In this document: one piece after another, positions 51,501 to 63,892 of the stretch
How the letters are laid out: each line of letters opens with the position of its first letter
How positions within the stretch are numbered: position 1 is the stretch's first letter
NCBI GenBank assembly: GCA_012845835.1
Contig: JABAKD010000005.1
Location: 10,282,323-10,346,322, forward strand
Length of the DNA stretch: 64,000 nt
Direction: 5' to 3'
Source: Undaria pinnatifida
Taxonomy: Eukaryota > Sar > Phaeophyceae > Laminariales > Alariaceae
The notes under the pieces: generated by a model
The model's database searches: none
What the model saw: the letters and a program-made list of their open reading frames with translations, nothing else
What the model was told of the DNA's origin: nothing
Program-made: the position numbers and the translations under genes

Positions 51501-54500
51501 CTTTTGCTGCTGCTACTACTACTCTGCTGCTTGTTGCTGCCTTATAGTCGTACAAACTCTATAGAGCTCTATGTACGTGGGGGCGTGTAACATGACATCA
51601 TCACTCCCCCGGACTGCCTAGTACGAAGAACGCAGATTATGTTGTACGCATGTCACTGCCAGGGGATCAAAGGTTCGCACGTCGCCCTGGTGCCATATTT
51701 AATTTATACGTAAGCGAATAATACATAATAAGCGAAGTGACGATCATCATGCATTATCGATCTCCTCTGCTGCTGTCACGTTCGTTGTTCCTGTTGTGTG
51801 TTGTGGTTGATGATGACGATGATGCTTATTACACACACGTTGATGGCGTCATCATAAAACGGACACCATGATGACCGAACACGATTCTGCTGTCAAGTAC
51901 CTGTACATAGCAGCAAACAGCACACACGCGCTGCCGGCTGCAGAGAGACAAAGAAGCCAGCAGCAGCAGCAGTTGCACGTTACTTGCTGCATATTTTTTT
52001 CTTCGTCGTATATCCTCTGGGAAGATTTCGTTTGGTGGCGGCGGTGGCGGCGGAATTGTCTACAAGTGATACATATCCACGCATGACATGATGAATTTAT
52101 TATACGATACACGTATCCTATAACACGCGCACAGCAGCGTATTACACATCACACACACAAAGTGACACGCGCAGAGCGCTCATCGTGATATTGCCTACCT
52201 GGGTACTAACACCCGACGGCAACGATACAGCAGCACAAGACATACAGAGGCAGATACGAAGAAAAATGGATACGCACTCACTTTCTTTGCGGGTCAGAGC
52301 CCGGAGCTCACTCATTCATCAATCCATCAGTACTGCTGCTGTGTATCGACGAAACCCACACACATCATGCACAAAAAAAGATACCCTCCTCACGGAACGC
52401 ACAATTGAATGACAAGGATGGAGGCGGCGGGGGAGGGGCGCGCGCACGAGAACGGGCGACGATAATAGGGTTTGGGCGAGAGTTACAGCGGCAGCTTTTA
52501 GTGACAATCAACGATCGACCCTCTCCCGGACGTTTTTGCTTCCATACAACCGTCGCTATAAAACTGAGAGAGGAGCGAAGAAGAGGAAGTGTGCCGGATT
52601 GCCTTTTTGTCATGAAGGAGACGTTCACTTGAACAGCCCTGAAACTCTATACCAGGTACTTGATTTGTGTTCCCAATTAAATTGGAAATTATTCACTATT
52701 AATAAAACACCGCAGAAGATACGCTATAGATACGACAGATCATATACATACGACACGACGAAGATGCTTTGCGTTTGTTTCCAACCCAACCGCCGATGAT
52801 TCGCAGATTTTCGATTTCGATGCGCGGGGAAGATTCGTCGACTATGGAGTGGGTGCATGTTCCATCACACAGCAGTGTGCCCTCTGTGCTGTTTGCTGTC
52901 TGTCGTCGAACCTGCACAGAATATGGTTTGTATTTTGCGTTGCTTTGATATACCTGGGGTTGGTGTCCTTTTCATTTGCAGGAAGTGCTGGTAGTTTGTG
53001 CGACATATATATGATCACATCAGAGAGAGCGAGAAAGAGGGAGAGAGAGGGTACGGTGGGGGAAGAGAGAGAAAGAAATACGATATAGCTGGGTTAGTTA
53101 TTGCTGGTAGTAATTGAGGGAGAGAGAGAAGTGGAGAGAGAGGGAGAGGGGGGGGGGGGTTATCAGGATTTACGAGAGCGCAAAAGAGGCAGGAAATGAC
53201 AACGTACATATCATATGATCACAGGTAGTATGCTTATTTATTCGATTTCACATATCAAGAACCCTGAAACGGAGCTGCAAGAACGACCAAGGCCTCATAA
53301 TAAATGGCGCTACATCATCTGTTTCTAGACAAGAAAAAAACGTGTTCTGATTTGTTACGAAGTACCTGGTACATACAGTACCTTGGTACAACAGCAGTAC
53401 CTCCGTACGCACTTGTAGACCTCGACTATGTCTATTACGAATATTTATGCGAAAGAGGCGCTTTTTTAATATTTTTGTTTTTCTGGTGTGCTGTTCTCCG
53501 GCGGCCGAGGTTTTTTTCTCGCGCTTTCGGCTGCGGGGCAAGCAATGGGGCCCTCGGTACCTTACGACGCATGTCTCGATCCCGACCGAGGTCTGTGGCG
53601 GTGCTCTAGGCATCCAACGTCGCTGAGCTGGCTCTTTTTTCAGGAGTTTGCGTCCCGCCTCGCTGCTCAAAAAGCCGAGAGAGGTCCATTTAAAACTAAG
53701 TGAACAAAATCAAGTACCATGTACATAGACTAACGGTGTATACTGGTAATGACCAAGTTATTAGTACATCAAAGCGTTCAGAAAATTATTGATAATGTTA
53801 ATTGTGATTATTATATGGTAAAAGGCTTAGTTTGGGTAAGCTATTGGTTAATCTTTTGCAAGTGGTCAACCAGACTAATACCCCCACTACTTCCCTAACA
53901 AATGGCGTCGTCGACAAACCGTGTTTTTTTGGGATCGTGGGTTCAAATCCCACATATCTGCCATTCATTATAAACATTTTTTATAATTAACTTTTTCGGA
54001 CTTTCCTCGACTTTCCCCATGTCGAACTTGAAAAATACTCTCTCCGGTATACCCAGGAAATGAAACAGCCTGGATATTGACAGGTCCGCCCGTGTATCCG
54101 GCCGACCTGCTATCCCGCCGTTTTAGGGGGGGGGAGTGTTTCACAAAACGATAAAACAAGAGAACGGTGTTTTTTTCTTGCAAAGGCAGCAGCCGCTCAG
54201 CCCAGCAGCCACATAAAAAAGGAGTACACGATTATACAGCAGTACGCCAGCAGTACAACAACAGCAGCAGCGCTACAACGGCGGCCACGTTCCAAGGTCT
54301 CGCCTTTGTGCCAGCAGTCACGGTGTATGTGCGTGTGGCTGGTGCACAGCAGCAGTAAGAAGAGCAGGAGGTCGGACCACGACAACATTAGACTAACATG
54401 TCCAGCGCAATAATCGAACATCATCGTCGGAACTCGTAATAATGGAGTACGGAGATTACAGCAGAATGCTCTGCAGCAAACATACTACTGAAGCCCACAC

Positions 54501-54700
54501 ACCTGTGCATATCATTGAAACGCCTGTGTTTCCCCTTTCTGACTTGCGACGCCCCCCGGGAAATCGATCAAGTCAACCGCAGCGCGAACGGCAGCAGACC
54601 TTAGAACCGAAGACGTCCGATAAATACTCCGATATTTATCGAATCGGATCGGATCGCTAAACAATGCGTTTCCCAAGTCCGATGGACGACACGTGAGGCG
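51501..54700. other. Gene-less upstream flank
   Basis: Scattered CAG triplet patches (51965-51975, 54265-54275), a GAGAG-rich purine run at 53020-53155, and a T-arm-like GTGGGTTCAAATCCCAC at 53937-53953. No supported coding region or divergent gene partner. Confidence 0.4.
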
Positions 54701-54701
54701 A

Positions 54702-54784
54702 AAAAATGGCTAACGATAGATACTACTGCGGAAGAAGCACACAAAAATGGCTAACGATAGATACTACTGCGAAAGGAGCACACA
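54702..54784 (+). repeat. 42-bp tandem duplication
   Basis: AAAAATGGCTAACGATAGAT, ACTACTGCG and AAGGAGCACAC, twice in a row. Confidence 0.9.
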
Positions 54785-54825
54785 TTTTGCTTTCTTTAGA
54801 CACCTCACGCCGAGGTATTCACCTT

Positions 54826-55036
54826 GGACCCTCTTATCAGGGGGGGGGGGGAGGAGGGGGAGAGTGACGACCCCTCCCCGCTAGAAGCAAGGCAACCCGA
54901 TCGGATATCTGGGCGTGTTTCCGATTCGATACCTCGGGCCCTCTTAGGGGTGGGTGCGGCGGGGGAGAGTGACGACCCCTCTCCGCTAGAAGCAAGGCGT
55001 TTCGTCGGATATCTGGGCGTTTCCGATCCGATACCC
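54826..55036 (+). repeat. About 105-bp tandem duplication
   Basis: GAGAGTGACGACCCCTCCCC, GCTAGAAGCAAGGC and CGGATATCTGGGCGTTTCCG are present in both units, each preceded by ACCCTCTTA/GCCCTCTTA. Confidence 0.88.
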
Positions 55037-55264
55037 GTTCGATTTCCGATTTACTTCAGGTACGATGTATGAAACAACACAAAAGTACAACCGCTGCGAT
55101 AACTATAGCATAACACGCCAGGTGTTTGGCCAGGCGTAGCCGCCAGACGCCACCCGGAATCATGCTCAAGTATTTGATATGCACCATAACTACTGGGGCA
55201 TGGAGTCAGCGCCAACCACGTGCAAATCAGGTAGCTCGGTGTATGGTCCATCTCTGATAGAAGA

Positions 55265-55990
55265 CCAGCTGCCTACTGCTTGCTTCGATCGCTACGTGCA
55301 TACCACCGGCCAACCGCCTACTTGCTTCCGTCGTCCCGTGCATACGATCGACCAGCCACCTATTACTTGCTCCGATGGCTCCGCGCAAGCAACCGACCAA
55401 CCGCCTAATACTTGCTTCGACCGCGATGCGCATTCAACCGACCATTTGATTGCCCTTTTCTTGCTTCGATCTCGTTTTGCGCATACAACCGATCAAGTGC
55501 CCTTGCTTCGCGCCGTTTCCCCCGACGAACAGTCGAAGGGAGGAATAAGGTGTACCGTACAGACCACCGCGCTCGACCGCAGACACGGCAGGTACGCCAA
55601 GCCCAGCCTATTGTCGCCCTAAGCAGCGGATCCTCGCCTGATCCCGCTGTAGGGCCGGTTTAATCGCTCTGTGCATACAACTGATCGACCGCCTCGGTGT
55701 TTTGTGCCGTTTCCTCCGACGAAAAGTCGAAGGGGGGTGAGGTGCGCGGCGTAGGCCACTAGGCCACTAGGCCACTATGTTCCGCCACACCCACGGCAGG
55801 TGCACAATGTGAAGCTTTCCAATCGGTCTGGGCAGCGGATCCGCGTCAAATTCCGCCGTGGGGCCGGTTCGATCGCTCCGCACATACAACCGCGATCAAC
55901 CCTGTACAAGTATTTGCTTCGATCGCTCGGTGCAGCGTATAACCGGACCAGACGCCTACCACTTGCTTCGATCGCTCCGCGCATACAATG
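55265..55990. repeat. About 51-bp minisatellite, CTTGCTTCGATCGCTCCGCG type
   Basis: Units of CTTGCTTCGATCGCTCCGCG, CATACAACCGACCAACCGCC, TA recur, densest at 55280-55440, with later copies near 55665, 55870, 55920 and 55965. On the minus strand they read AIEASSRRLVGRM-like peptides. Related remnants lie near 56450. Confidence 0.75.
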
Positions 55991-56499
55991 CGAGGCTACG
56001 GTGTGATAGGGGGATACCGACGGTGGTCACTTTTGAGCATTTCGCATGTTCAAGCGGCGCAGGGCCACCCGCGAGAACGACTACCCTGTTTCTCTGTGCG
56101 TTGCGTTTTTCGTGATATGCACGGGCATGGAATTGACTGCTTGTTGCGCTTCACCAAAAATCCACCTTTTTTTGGGAGTGTCGGTATGGGTGATGTGCAT
56201 AGCTTAACCTCGGTGGTGAAAAGGGGGACGCCCGCTCCACCTTAACGATGATCTCATTCCGCGCATACAACAGTCCAGCCTGCCTGCTTTCTCTGTGTCG
56301 CATTCAACCATCAACAGTTGGCGGCGAGGGGGAGGTGCGCAACAAAAGCGACTACGTCCACTGCCGCCACGGCTTGTACTAAGCCCAACACCCAATCTTC
56401 CTGGGGTCGCGGGTCCGATGCAAATTTTGGCCGCGGGGTCGGTTTGATCGCTCCGCGCATGCAACCGACAAACCACCTACACTTGCTGCGCACCGTTTC

Positions 56500-59440
56500 C
56501 ACCGACGAGTAGTCGAGGGGGCGGGGGGGAAGGTGCTTCTATTTTCCACCGTACCAACTACATGCCCAATCTGCAGGTGCAAGCAAGTGCAGCCCCAAAC
56601 CGGCCCGGGCAGCGGCGCCACCATCTACGCTGCACCTGGTGTCTGCCGTCTGCCGGGGGCGATGTGTTTGCTCGTTTGTTGGCTGCTGGGGGGGTGTACC
56701 GTACGACACAGAAGAAAGAACACCCCTCTCAGACAACCCCCCCACCCCCCCCCCCCCACATGAACACACCCGGCGATAAATCTTTTGGTTCGTTTTTCGG
56801 ATGTCACTTCATCGCCGGTGGTACGTTGGATGCCACACACCACACGGAGGAGGTGCGCCTGAAAACAGCATCGAACTCCAAACTTATCACCCTTCCTGGT
56901 GGATACCGTTCACCCACCACACCCACCGGTACGGACACCAGCATGGAGGCAACTTCTTCGCTCAACCAAATCGGGCCGAACGAGTCTGTGGCCCCGACCC
57001 CAGTGGTACCTGCTGGTCCCGCGCCCCGAGCAGCGACGACGTCGTTTATTTCCGAGATCAACCCGTTCACGTTACTGGTACTGATACTCTCAGTATCGTG
57101 CCTGCCACTACTACTCCTACTGCTGTGCCCCAAGCCCCGACAACCGGTGACGGTACAACCGATGGTAGTTTTGTGGTCAATCACGGAAGTTGTCTCGAAC
57201 CGTTGCATGCACCTGTGTCTCAAAAAACATACCATTGCGCGCACTGCTACGGCTTGTCGTCGTTCTGGGCGTCGGCTAAAAACATTATTTTGATATGATT
57301 AAACTAGACTATAGCAGCAGTTGCTTTTTCAGCGGGATCTCTGAAACGCAATCCTCGGGTGTTCTCATATCATTGAATACTCATGGTGCCGGTAACCCAG
57401 GCCTGCAGTAATTTGGGGTTCCTCGTCTGCTGTGTGAAGCGCAACATGAGCTGGAAGGCGTGTTGCGCTCACGCACTGCAAGTGTGCAGTCCCCCCGGGA
57501 GAGACCACGGAGGCTGAAGAATGCGACCATCGCATAACTATACCCCCGACAACCGTTTCACATAATATTAATAGTGCGTTTAGCCACCTACAACGTTTGG
57601 TTCGCCTGCAGCGAAAAACCAACGAAACGTACACCTCCAGTATCGCTCTCACCTCCGGCACCTGTTGCTCTTGACAGCAAATAAACCCGACGCGAACGAT
57701 GTGCCAGGAACGCTCTCCGGTATGGCGGCCAGGCGGGGATCTTTTCTGGCATCTCCGGGTTCAAGTGTGGGCCTTAGCACGCCCCTTGCTATCACACCCC
57801 AACTTTCCGACCCACCGTCCTTGTCGTCGAGAACCCCTTGCTCTCACACCCTCTTGATACCACAATGCCTAAAATCTGGACGAGGTCTGTTAACGCTCCT
57901 TAGCAATCATGGATACCGCCAGCACGCCCAACGAAGGCTACGGCAAGGGGGGTCAGTTTTAGGGTAACGTTTTACAGCGGGTTAGAGGCGCTCTCCGCGC
58001 GAGAGGCCCTTAGCAATAGGGCATTCCGTTTCCGCGATATCCACCATCATACACAACCGTGTTGCTCTACGCCAATTATTTTTTTTGAATGCGCGATGCG
58101 TCTATCGTAGCCATTCGTGCGAGCGGCCTCAACCCAAAGGCAGGGAAAGTGGGGGCACCCCTCTACCGTAGCCCTCCCGCCACCTCCTCGTTACCACCCC
58201 CCCCTCCCGTTACCACACCCCCCAGCTGCGGGGCTTCCGTGCGTGTTGTTTATTGCCGGGTATGTGTTGGATGGCACACCCCCCGACAACAGCACACCCG
58301 GTGATAATGCTTTTGAAGGTCACAATGGTATCACCGGGGTGTGCTTTCTTCCGTATTACACGGTATGTTGGTTTAGTTTTCGCATCCCATCTTATATCTT
58401 GTAGCCCCTTTTTTCCAGCCCCCCTCGTTCTGTTCCGTAACTCAGATCCGAGGCTACACGGCAGCCACTCCTCCCCCCAACCCCACTTCTGTACGGTGCA
58501 CGGTGTGGTTGCCTATCTTAAACCCCCTCTTTCCTACACACACCAAACACACGCCACACCCGCGAATTAAAGACCACGTGGTTGTCGCACACGCGTTTCA
58601 CGCACGCACCACTCTCGCATTCCAAAACCGTGCCCCGCGTGATTCACACGGACGCGCTACACACACGTCCACCGACCACACCCACGCTCAGAAGGCGACG
58701 TCTGTGATTTGCGCACACGAATGCATGTGCTATGTAACATTAGAGAGTGCACCATATTTCTTGTTTCTGAGAATCCTCGCTTAAACATCTCTATTTTATA
58801 CCTTTCCCGAACAGTAGATTTGGGCGAAAATAACAAGCGCGACGCGACGATCGATCCCTCTATAGCCTAGACATAACAACAAGAATGGTGGGGGGAGAAA
58901 AAAAAAGTCAAAACTCCGACGTTTTTGGGTTTAGGAGCCCGGTCACATTCAGAAACTGTTTCTTTACATCAATACCAAAAACTGCTACCTCTGCCGCAGC
59001 ACGCTCCCAGACACGTCCTGGAGAAGGCCCACCCGCCTCGAGAGCGTGCCTGGAGAGCGTGGCACGATAGAGGTAGCGCTTTTCGGCTACATAGTTCCAG
59101 AATGTCGGAGCTCCTTGACCTGTTAGTAAAGGCGTCGGACGTCATCCCCCACCTTGACATGTGCGTCGGTCGCATTAAATACGCGTTAAGTACGCATTAA
59201 ATACACGCGGCCTCGGGAACACTGTACCATCTGCGTGTAAAACGCTCGGACGGGACGTCTTCAGCGTTGGCGCGCGTGTTCGTGCAGACCAACGTTTAGG
59301 GCGTAAGCAATACCCACACACCCTGATCCCACCCGGACCTGCTCCAACCTATTAACAGCGGCGCATCAGACGTATACCCAGCCCTGCCGCAGGAGTCGCC
59401 GGAGAGGCCGTGAGCGCGAAGATCGAGCCGTAATATGATC
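56500..59440. other. Gene-less upstream flank with two related gene-like patches
   Basis: Open frame 56562-57293 (plus) is 243 codons with a hydrophobic run FTLLVLILSVSCLPLLLLLL in its second half, but it has no domain I know. A related patch at about 58235-58345 shares GTTGGATG.CACACC and ACACCCGG.GATAA. These may be remnants of a duplicated gene or a dispersed repeat. I do not call a CDS. Confidence 0.3.
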
Positions 59441-59484
59441 ACGGCTTGGTTGGGTTGTTTTTGTCCATATATATTGTTTTTCTT

Positions 59485-59530
59485 TTGCTGGTCCGCATAT
59501 ATACATATATATATATGATATATATATCTG
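59485..59530. repeat. AT dinucleotide-rich microsatellite
   Basis: ATATATACATATATATATAT-type sequence. Confidence 0.85.
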
Positions 59531-60799
59531 TCTTTAATAAGGTGTGCTGGTGCCAAAGAACGCGCACCAATATTGGTGCCCCAACCATTGCTGCGACGAC
59601 AGATATATGCCGGTGATCGACCCTGCCATACAGCCATAGCAAGACGAGCTACCTTGGGAAGCAGTCTCCAGAAGAGGGGATGCCGTTCCCCGGCGAGACG
59701 GCGAGGCAAGACGGGCTCTCTGCGGACGGGTACGGCGGTCTGGTGGGGGTTGGGTAGTGGGGCAGTAGGGGGAGTGGGGGAAGGAGGGGCGGCGAGCGAG
59801 AGATGACGCGCACGGGTTTTTTAGAGTGGTGACTCGGCGACAGTCAGGAAACCTTCGCGGTGTACGCGTTCCAAAGGGGAACGATACTGCCGATAATATC
59901 GGTGTTAGTGGTGCGTGCCGCCACATGTCGCTTTCGTATCCGTAGCAGACTTGAGGGGTGTGCGTATTGTTGTAGAGTTCAAGTAGTGGTCGCGTGCTAG
60001 GTTAGAGGTATACGAAGTACCCTTTTTGGGGGCTATTTTGCTTTCTGAATGACAGGGCCCCTTATTCCCAAGATCGTCGGAAATGCGCCATTCTTGCGTT
60101 ACGATATGACTTTTTTCAGTATATCAAGGCCATGGCGAGCTGCAACGTCGTTTGTATCAAAATAAGGTTTTAGGTGGGGCATTATAGAGCTCCTCATGTG
60201 AGAAGCATCAGCGCCAAATTATTGTACACCTGTACCGCACTTGTAGAGTGAAGCGACGCCACAAAAAATGTCGTCGCGGACCGCCAACCCCCGCCGACGA
60301 GGTCAAGGTAGTTAGCAACACGTGTGAACATGAGCTGGAGGAGCAGGAGGGGCGAGGGGGGAGGAGGGAGCGGGCCAGGGTCTCAAACAGGCTGACAGCC
60401 CGTACGGGCAGGGGGGGGGGTGGGGGGTAGAGGGGGGCGGCCGAGGTATGAACCATGCCAATGGGAGGCGGTAGACTCGTTGTGTTGATACAGACAAAAC
60501 AGTAGTACGTTAAGTATTTCCTCTTCGCAAGAGGTCAATACACTGTCTCTCCTCCGGGCGCGATCGAGAGATTTTTATTACCAGGGGTATAGAATACATT
60601 ACCACCTCGTTAAGTACGGGGGGTCCTTTCCCAACCTTCCCTGCAACTCAACGAAAAATGTAGGGGGGGTCGCAAATTTTTTCCCGCCCGACGTCAAACA
60701 TGCAGCATATATCAAAGGTACCGCGCTTGTTCTAGACGCGAGGTGCTATTATCCTTGTCTGTCCGGGCACACCGCCGACTCAGGCTCCAGTAGGGGGGG
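59531..60799. other. Gene-less upstream flank
   Basis: G-rich runs at 59740-59800 and 60340-60440. At 60020-60080 an inverted copy of the short CATTCAGAAA/GGGCTC motif also found near 1170 and 62230. No gene seen. Confidence 0.35.
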
Positions 60800-61100
60800 T
60801 AAGTTGATTTCGCGCCGTTTCTTGCGGTGGCTCGAGATCGCTCTCGAGGGTAACCCCCCCGTTCCTTTTTAGCGGTGTTAATCTTTCGCGCTGTCTCATT
60901 TTGGCGACATCAATCCGCAACGGAGAATGGTAAAAGCCACTGCTGCGCCAAGACAACCATCTGCTTCGTGCCAAAAACAACCACCTGCTTCGTACAAAAG
61001 GTCTTTTCGTCGGCGTTCGAGGTACGGAGTCGCTCGTGCGAGTGTGATAGTGGAAACCCGGCAGTGCCAAATCGGCAGCCCCCTGCTGCAGCCTTATTGG
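60800..61100 (+). repeat. Second copy of the dispersed repeat at 1495-1760
   Basis: GTGGCTCGAGATCGCTCTCG, AATCCGCAACGGAGAATGGT, CTGCTGCGCCAA and GTGCGAGTGTGATAG match 1495-1760 in order. Confidence 0.55.
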
Positions 61101-61369
61101 TCCGCCGACTAACAAGGTATCGTTAGACTCCTCTTTCTCTGGCCACTCAGCTGGGGGGGGCTGCTACGACGGTGTTGCAATAGAGTAGACGTAGCATACC
61201 GAAGGGGGCCAATTGGTATCAGTAGAGGGGTTAGATTGGCTTGATTAGATTTAGCGAGGAAGATAGGCGTGCGGCCGCAAGCATGCCGCCGCGCACGATC
61301 TGGCGGCACGGGGTGCAGCCACCAGACGAGTTGGCAACGATCATCGTATGCGACTTTTCTATGGCAGTG

Positions 61370-63410
61370 TGTCATGGCACGTGCGATGGGTCTTGGTGGA
61401 AGTGTCATAGCATTGCCATGGTATTGCCACGGTGCTTCCACGGGCTTTCACGGCACTGCAAAATATGTGTTCATGGCACGGATAACTGCCAGTGCCACTG
61501 CGACGGGCGCTGACATGCAACGACAGTGCAATGGTAGCCCATGACAATGTCACGGCGTTGCCATGGAAGTGACATGGCACGCCCACGGGCTTTCATGCCA
61601 CTGGACCAATGGGCCTTACCGCGGTCTAAAGTCTACCATTACAACCATTACATTGCCTTTATCATTTTCCAAACTGCACGGCGGACTTTGGTGACGGTGA
61701 CTACCGAGCCACTCCATCACACTGCAAGAGGATAGCTATGGGCTTCCATTGCAGTTCCATGGACTAGCTGTCATGGGCATGCCGTCGCCTTTCGTTGCCT
61801 CCCAATGCCTGCCGTGGCACTGCCATGAAGTTTTGGGCCTGCAATAGGCTTGACATTGGCTTGGCATGGGATTTCATGAACCTCCAAAGCCCTGCCATTG
61901 TGGTGGACTGGTTTTCATGGCGCTGACACGTCATGTTCGGATCATGGGAGTCCCATGACAGTGCAATGGCAGCGCCATCGCCTGACCCTTCAAGTCCCAT
62001 GAAGGATACGTGCTGCGATAGAGAGGTGCGTGCACTACTTTTTTTTCTGAGGTGCCTCACTTTCGGTGCTCAAGGCATGTATGTCCTTCTTGACCCCCAA
62101 AAAATTGACTATTATTTGGAGAAAAATAAACCTGCTTTATCGCGGATGCAAAAAGAACATGGCGCACTTGCTAGATACACAACGAGAATGATGTTTTTTT
62201 GTTTGGACGGTTTTGGGTTGAGGAGACCGGCCATTCAGAGACCGTTTTAGACGAAAAAAGTGCTCCCTCTATCGTAGCACGCGCGTAAGGCCAACGAAGA
62301 ACCACGTGGCAGAATGCCTGCTCTATGTGCAGCATTGATCTGCGCACGGCTCTGTGCAGGTCCTGTGTGATGTCAATTTCAGATTCTGCACATTGGCCCA
62401 GATCAGTCCGACCCCAACCCCTAACCCTTACCCTTACCCTTGAACTTACCCCTGATCCCAACCCCTTGGGGATTTGAGATCGGCAGGGGCAGTGACGCAG
62501 CTCCGTCGAGTGTTTCGGTGGAGCGTTAAAAAAAACACGGGCGGTCGAAAGGCCAGCCATGACCAATAAGACCAACATTGGAGTCGTATGCAGACCGCTA
62601 CATGCAGATAGTAGGGCGAGCCAAAGAAAGGGCAGACCTGTGGTAACGCCATGAATGCTTATTATCCTGGCGGCCTCGGCATTTCCATGGAACTGTCCCA
62701 TGCAGGTACCACGCAGGAGATCCCATAGCAGAAGTGCGTTACAGTCAGTGCCATGGGGTTGCCATGGGATTCCTTAGACACTGCCATTGCATGGAATAGC
62801 AGCGCCACGGGGCATTTTCATGGCACTGCCATGGCAGTCGGTGCCGTGAAAGTCCATGGCGGTGGTATGGAGACCCATGGAATTGCCATGGAAGTCCATG
62901 AAGGTTCTCGAAGACCCACGAAATACCTTATATAAGATGCCATGGGAATCATGGCCGTTCATGGGCGGTCATGACGTTTTTTTGGGGCGCTTATGAGTTT
63001 TCGCTACAAGTAACTTGTCACGGGTTTTCATGGCGTCGCCATGGGGTTTTACAGCTTGGATTGAATCGCACGGACTGCCACGCGGTATACCATGAAAACT
63101 GAAGACGTTCATTGCTTCGCCACGGAAATGACCGATGGCAGTACCGTTGGAGGTCTCATGGCACCGGGATTGCCTTGAGGACTGCCATTCTTTGCCGTGC
63201 TATATGGCACTCCTAACCCTGAGCCTAAGCCCTATCAGTGCATCCTCGTGGCTTGCCGTGGCCTTTCCATTGCAATGGCATTGCCATGGGCATTCATGGC
63301 AGCGCCATGGGAGTGCCATGGCAAAGGCGGGGGTGTCATGGCAAAGGAACTGCCACGAGGTCCACGGCCGTGCCACGACAATGCCATGGAAACGCCAAAC
63401 AATGAATGAA
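61370..63410 (+). repeat. Dispersed GCCATGGC-rich field
   Basis: CCATGG, CCATGGCA and TGCCATGG recur several dozen times at irregular 10-40 bp spacing, densest at 61370-61600, 61740-61990, 62750-62960 and 63260-63400. There is no clean period. It resembles a decayed counterpart of the CCCATGGG arrays at 2750-4765. The peptides it encodes are artefacts. Confidence 0.7.
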
Positions 63411-63440
63411 TGTGCATCGTTGAACAACGCTCGTAATAGT

Positions 63441-63506
63441 AATCGCTAGAAATCGCTAATAACCGCTAGTATTCGCTAGTAATAGCTAGTAATCGCTGGT
63501 AAACGC
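63441..63506 (+). repeat. 10-bp tandem repeat AATCGCTAGT
   Basis: About six and a half units of AATCGCTAGT with single changes. Confidence 0.88.
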
Positions 63507-63754
63507 AGTGGCTGGGTTGAAGAGGGCGCCGGACGTTAGCTGCATGGTGTGATACGCGCGCAGCAGAACATGAGTTGTGGGAGGCAGGCTTCTGGTTTTG
63601 GTCAAAACAATTGAGTCGAGAAAAACGCTTCGACCGAAGATGCTTGGGTCTTGGATGGCGGCTGACGTCAAGCAACAACCCACTGCCTGTATTTGGTACT
63701 TGGAAATGAATGGCGGTCCTCAACCCACTCTACTGCTGTGGCCGTCGAAAACTG

Positions 63755-63892
63755 CTTCTTAGCGTTGGGCTGCGAAAGCGACTGAGTTAAATCGACACAC
63801 GACGCGTATGTATGAAGGTACGTGGAAGTGTGGTGAGCTCGTAAAGCTTTATTTTTCCCCATCCGCCGGAGGCTAAAAACAAACAAAAAAAA
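63755..63892 (+). repeat. Family B copy 8
   Basis: GGGCTGCGAAAGCGACTGAG, TTAAATCGACACACGACGCG, AAAGCTTTATTTTTCCCCAT, CCGCCGGAGGCTA and an A-rich tail. Very like copy 2 at 26365. It is the only family B copy seen outside intron 1. Confidence 0.72.

Noticed and set aside
53870-53965. Possible tRNA gene (B-box-like GTGGGTTCAAATCCCAC)
   Set aside because: No matching acceptor stem, D arm or A box upstream at any usual distance.
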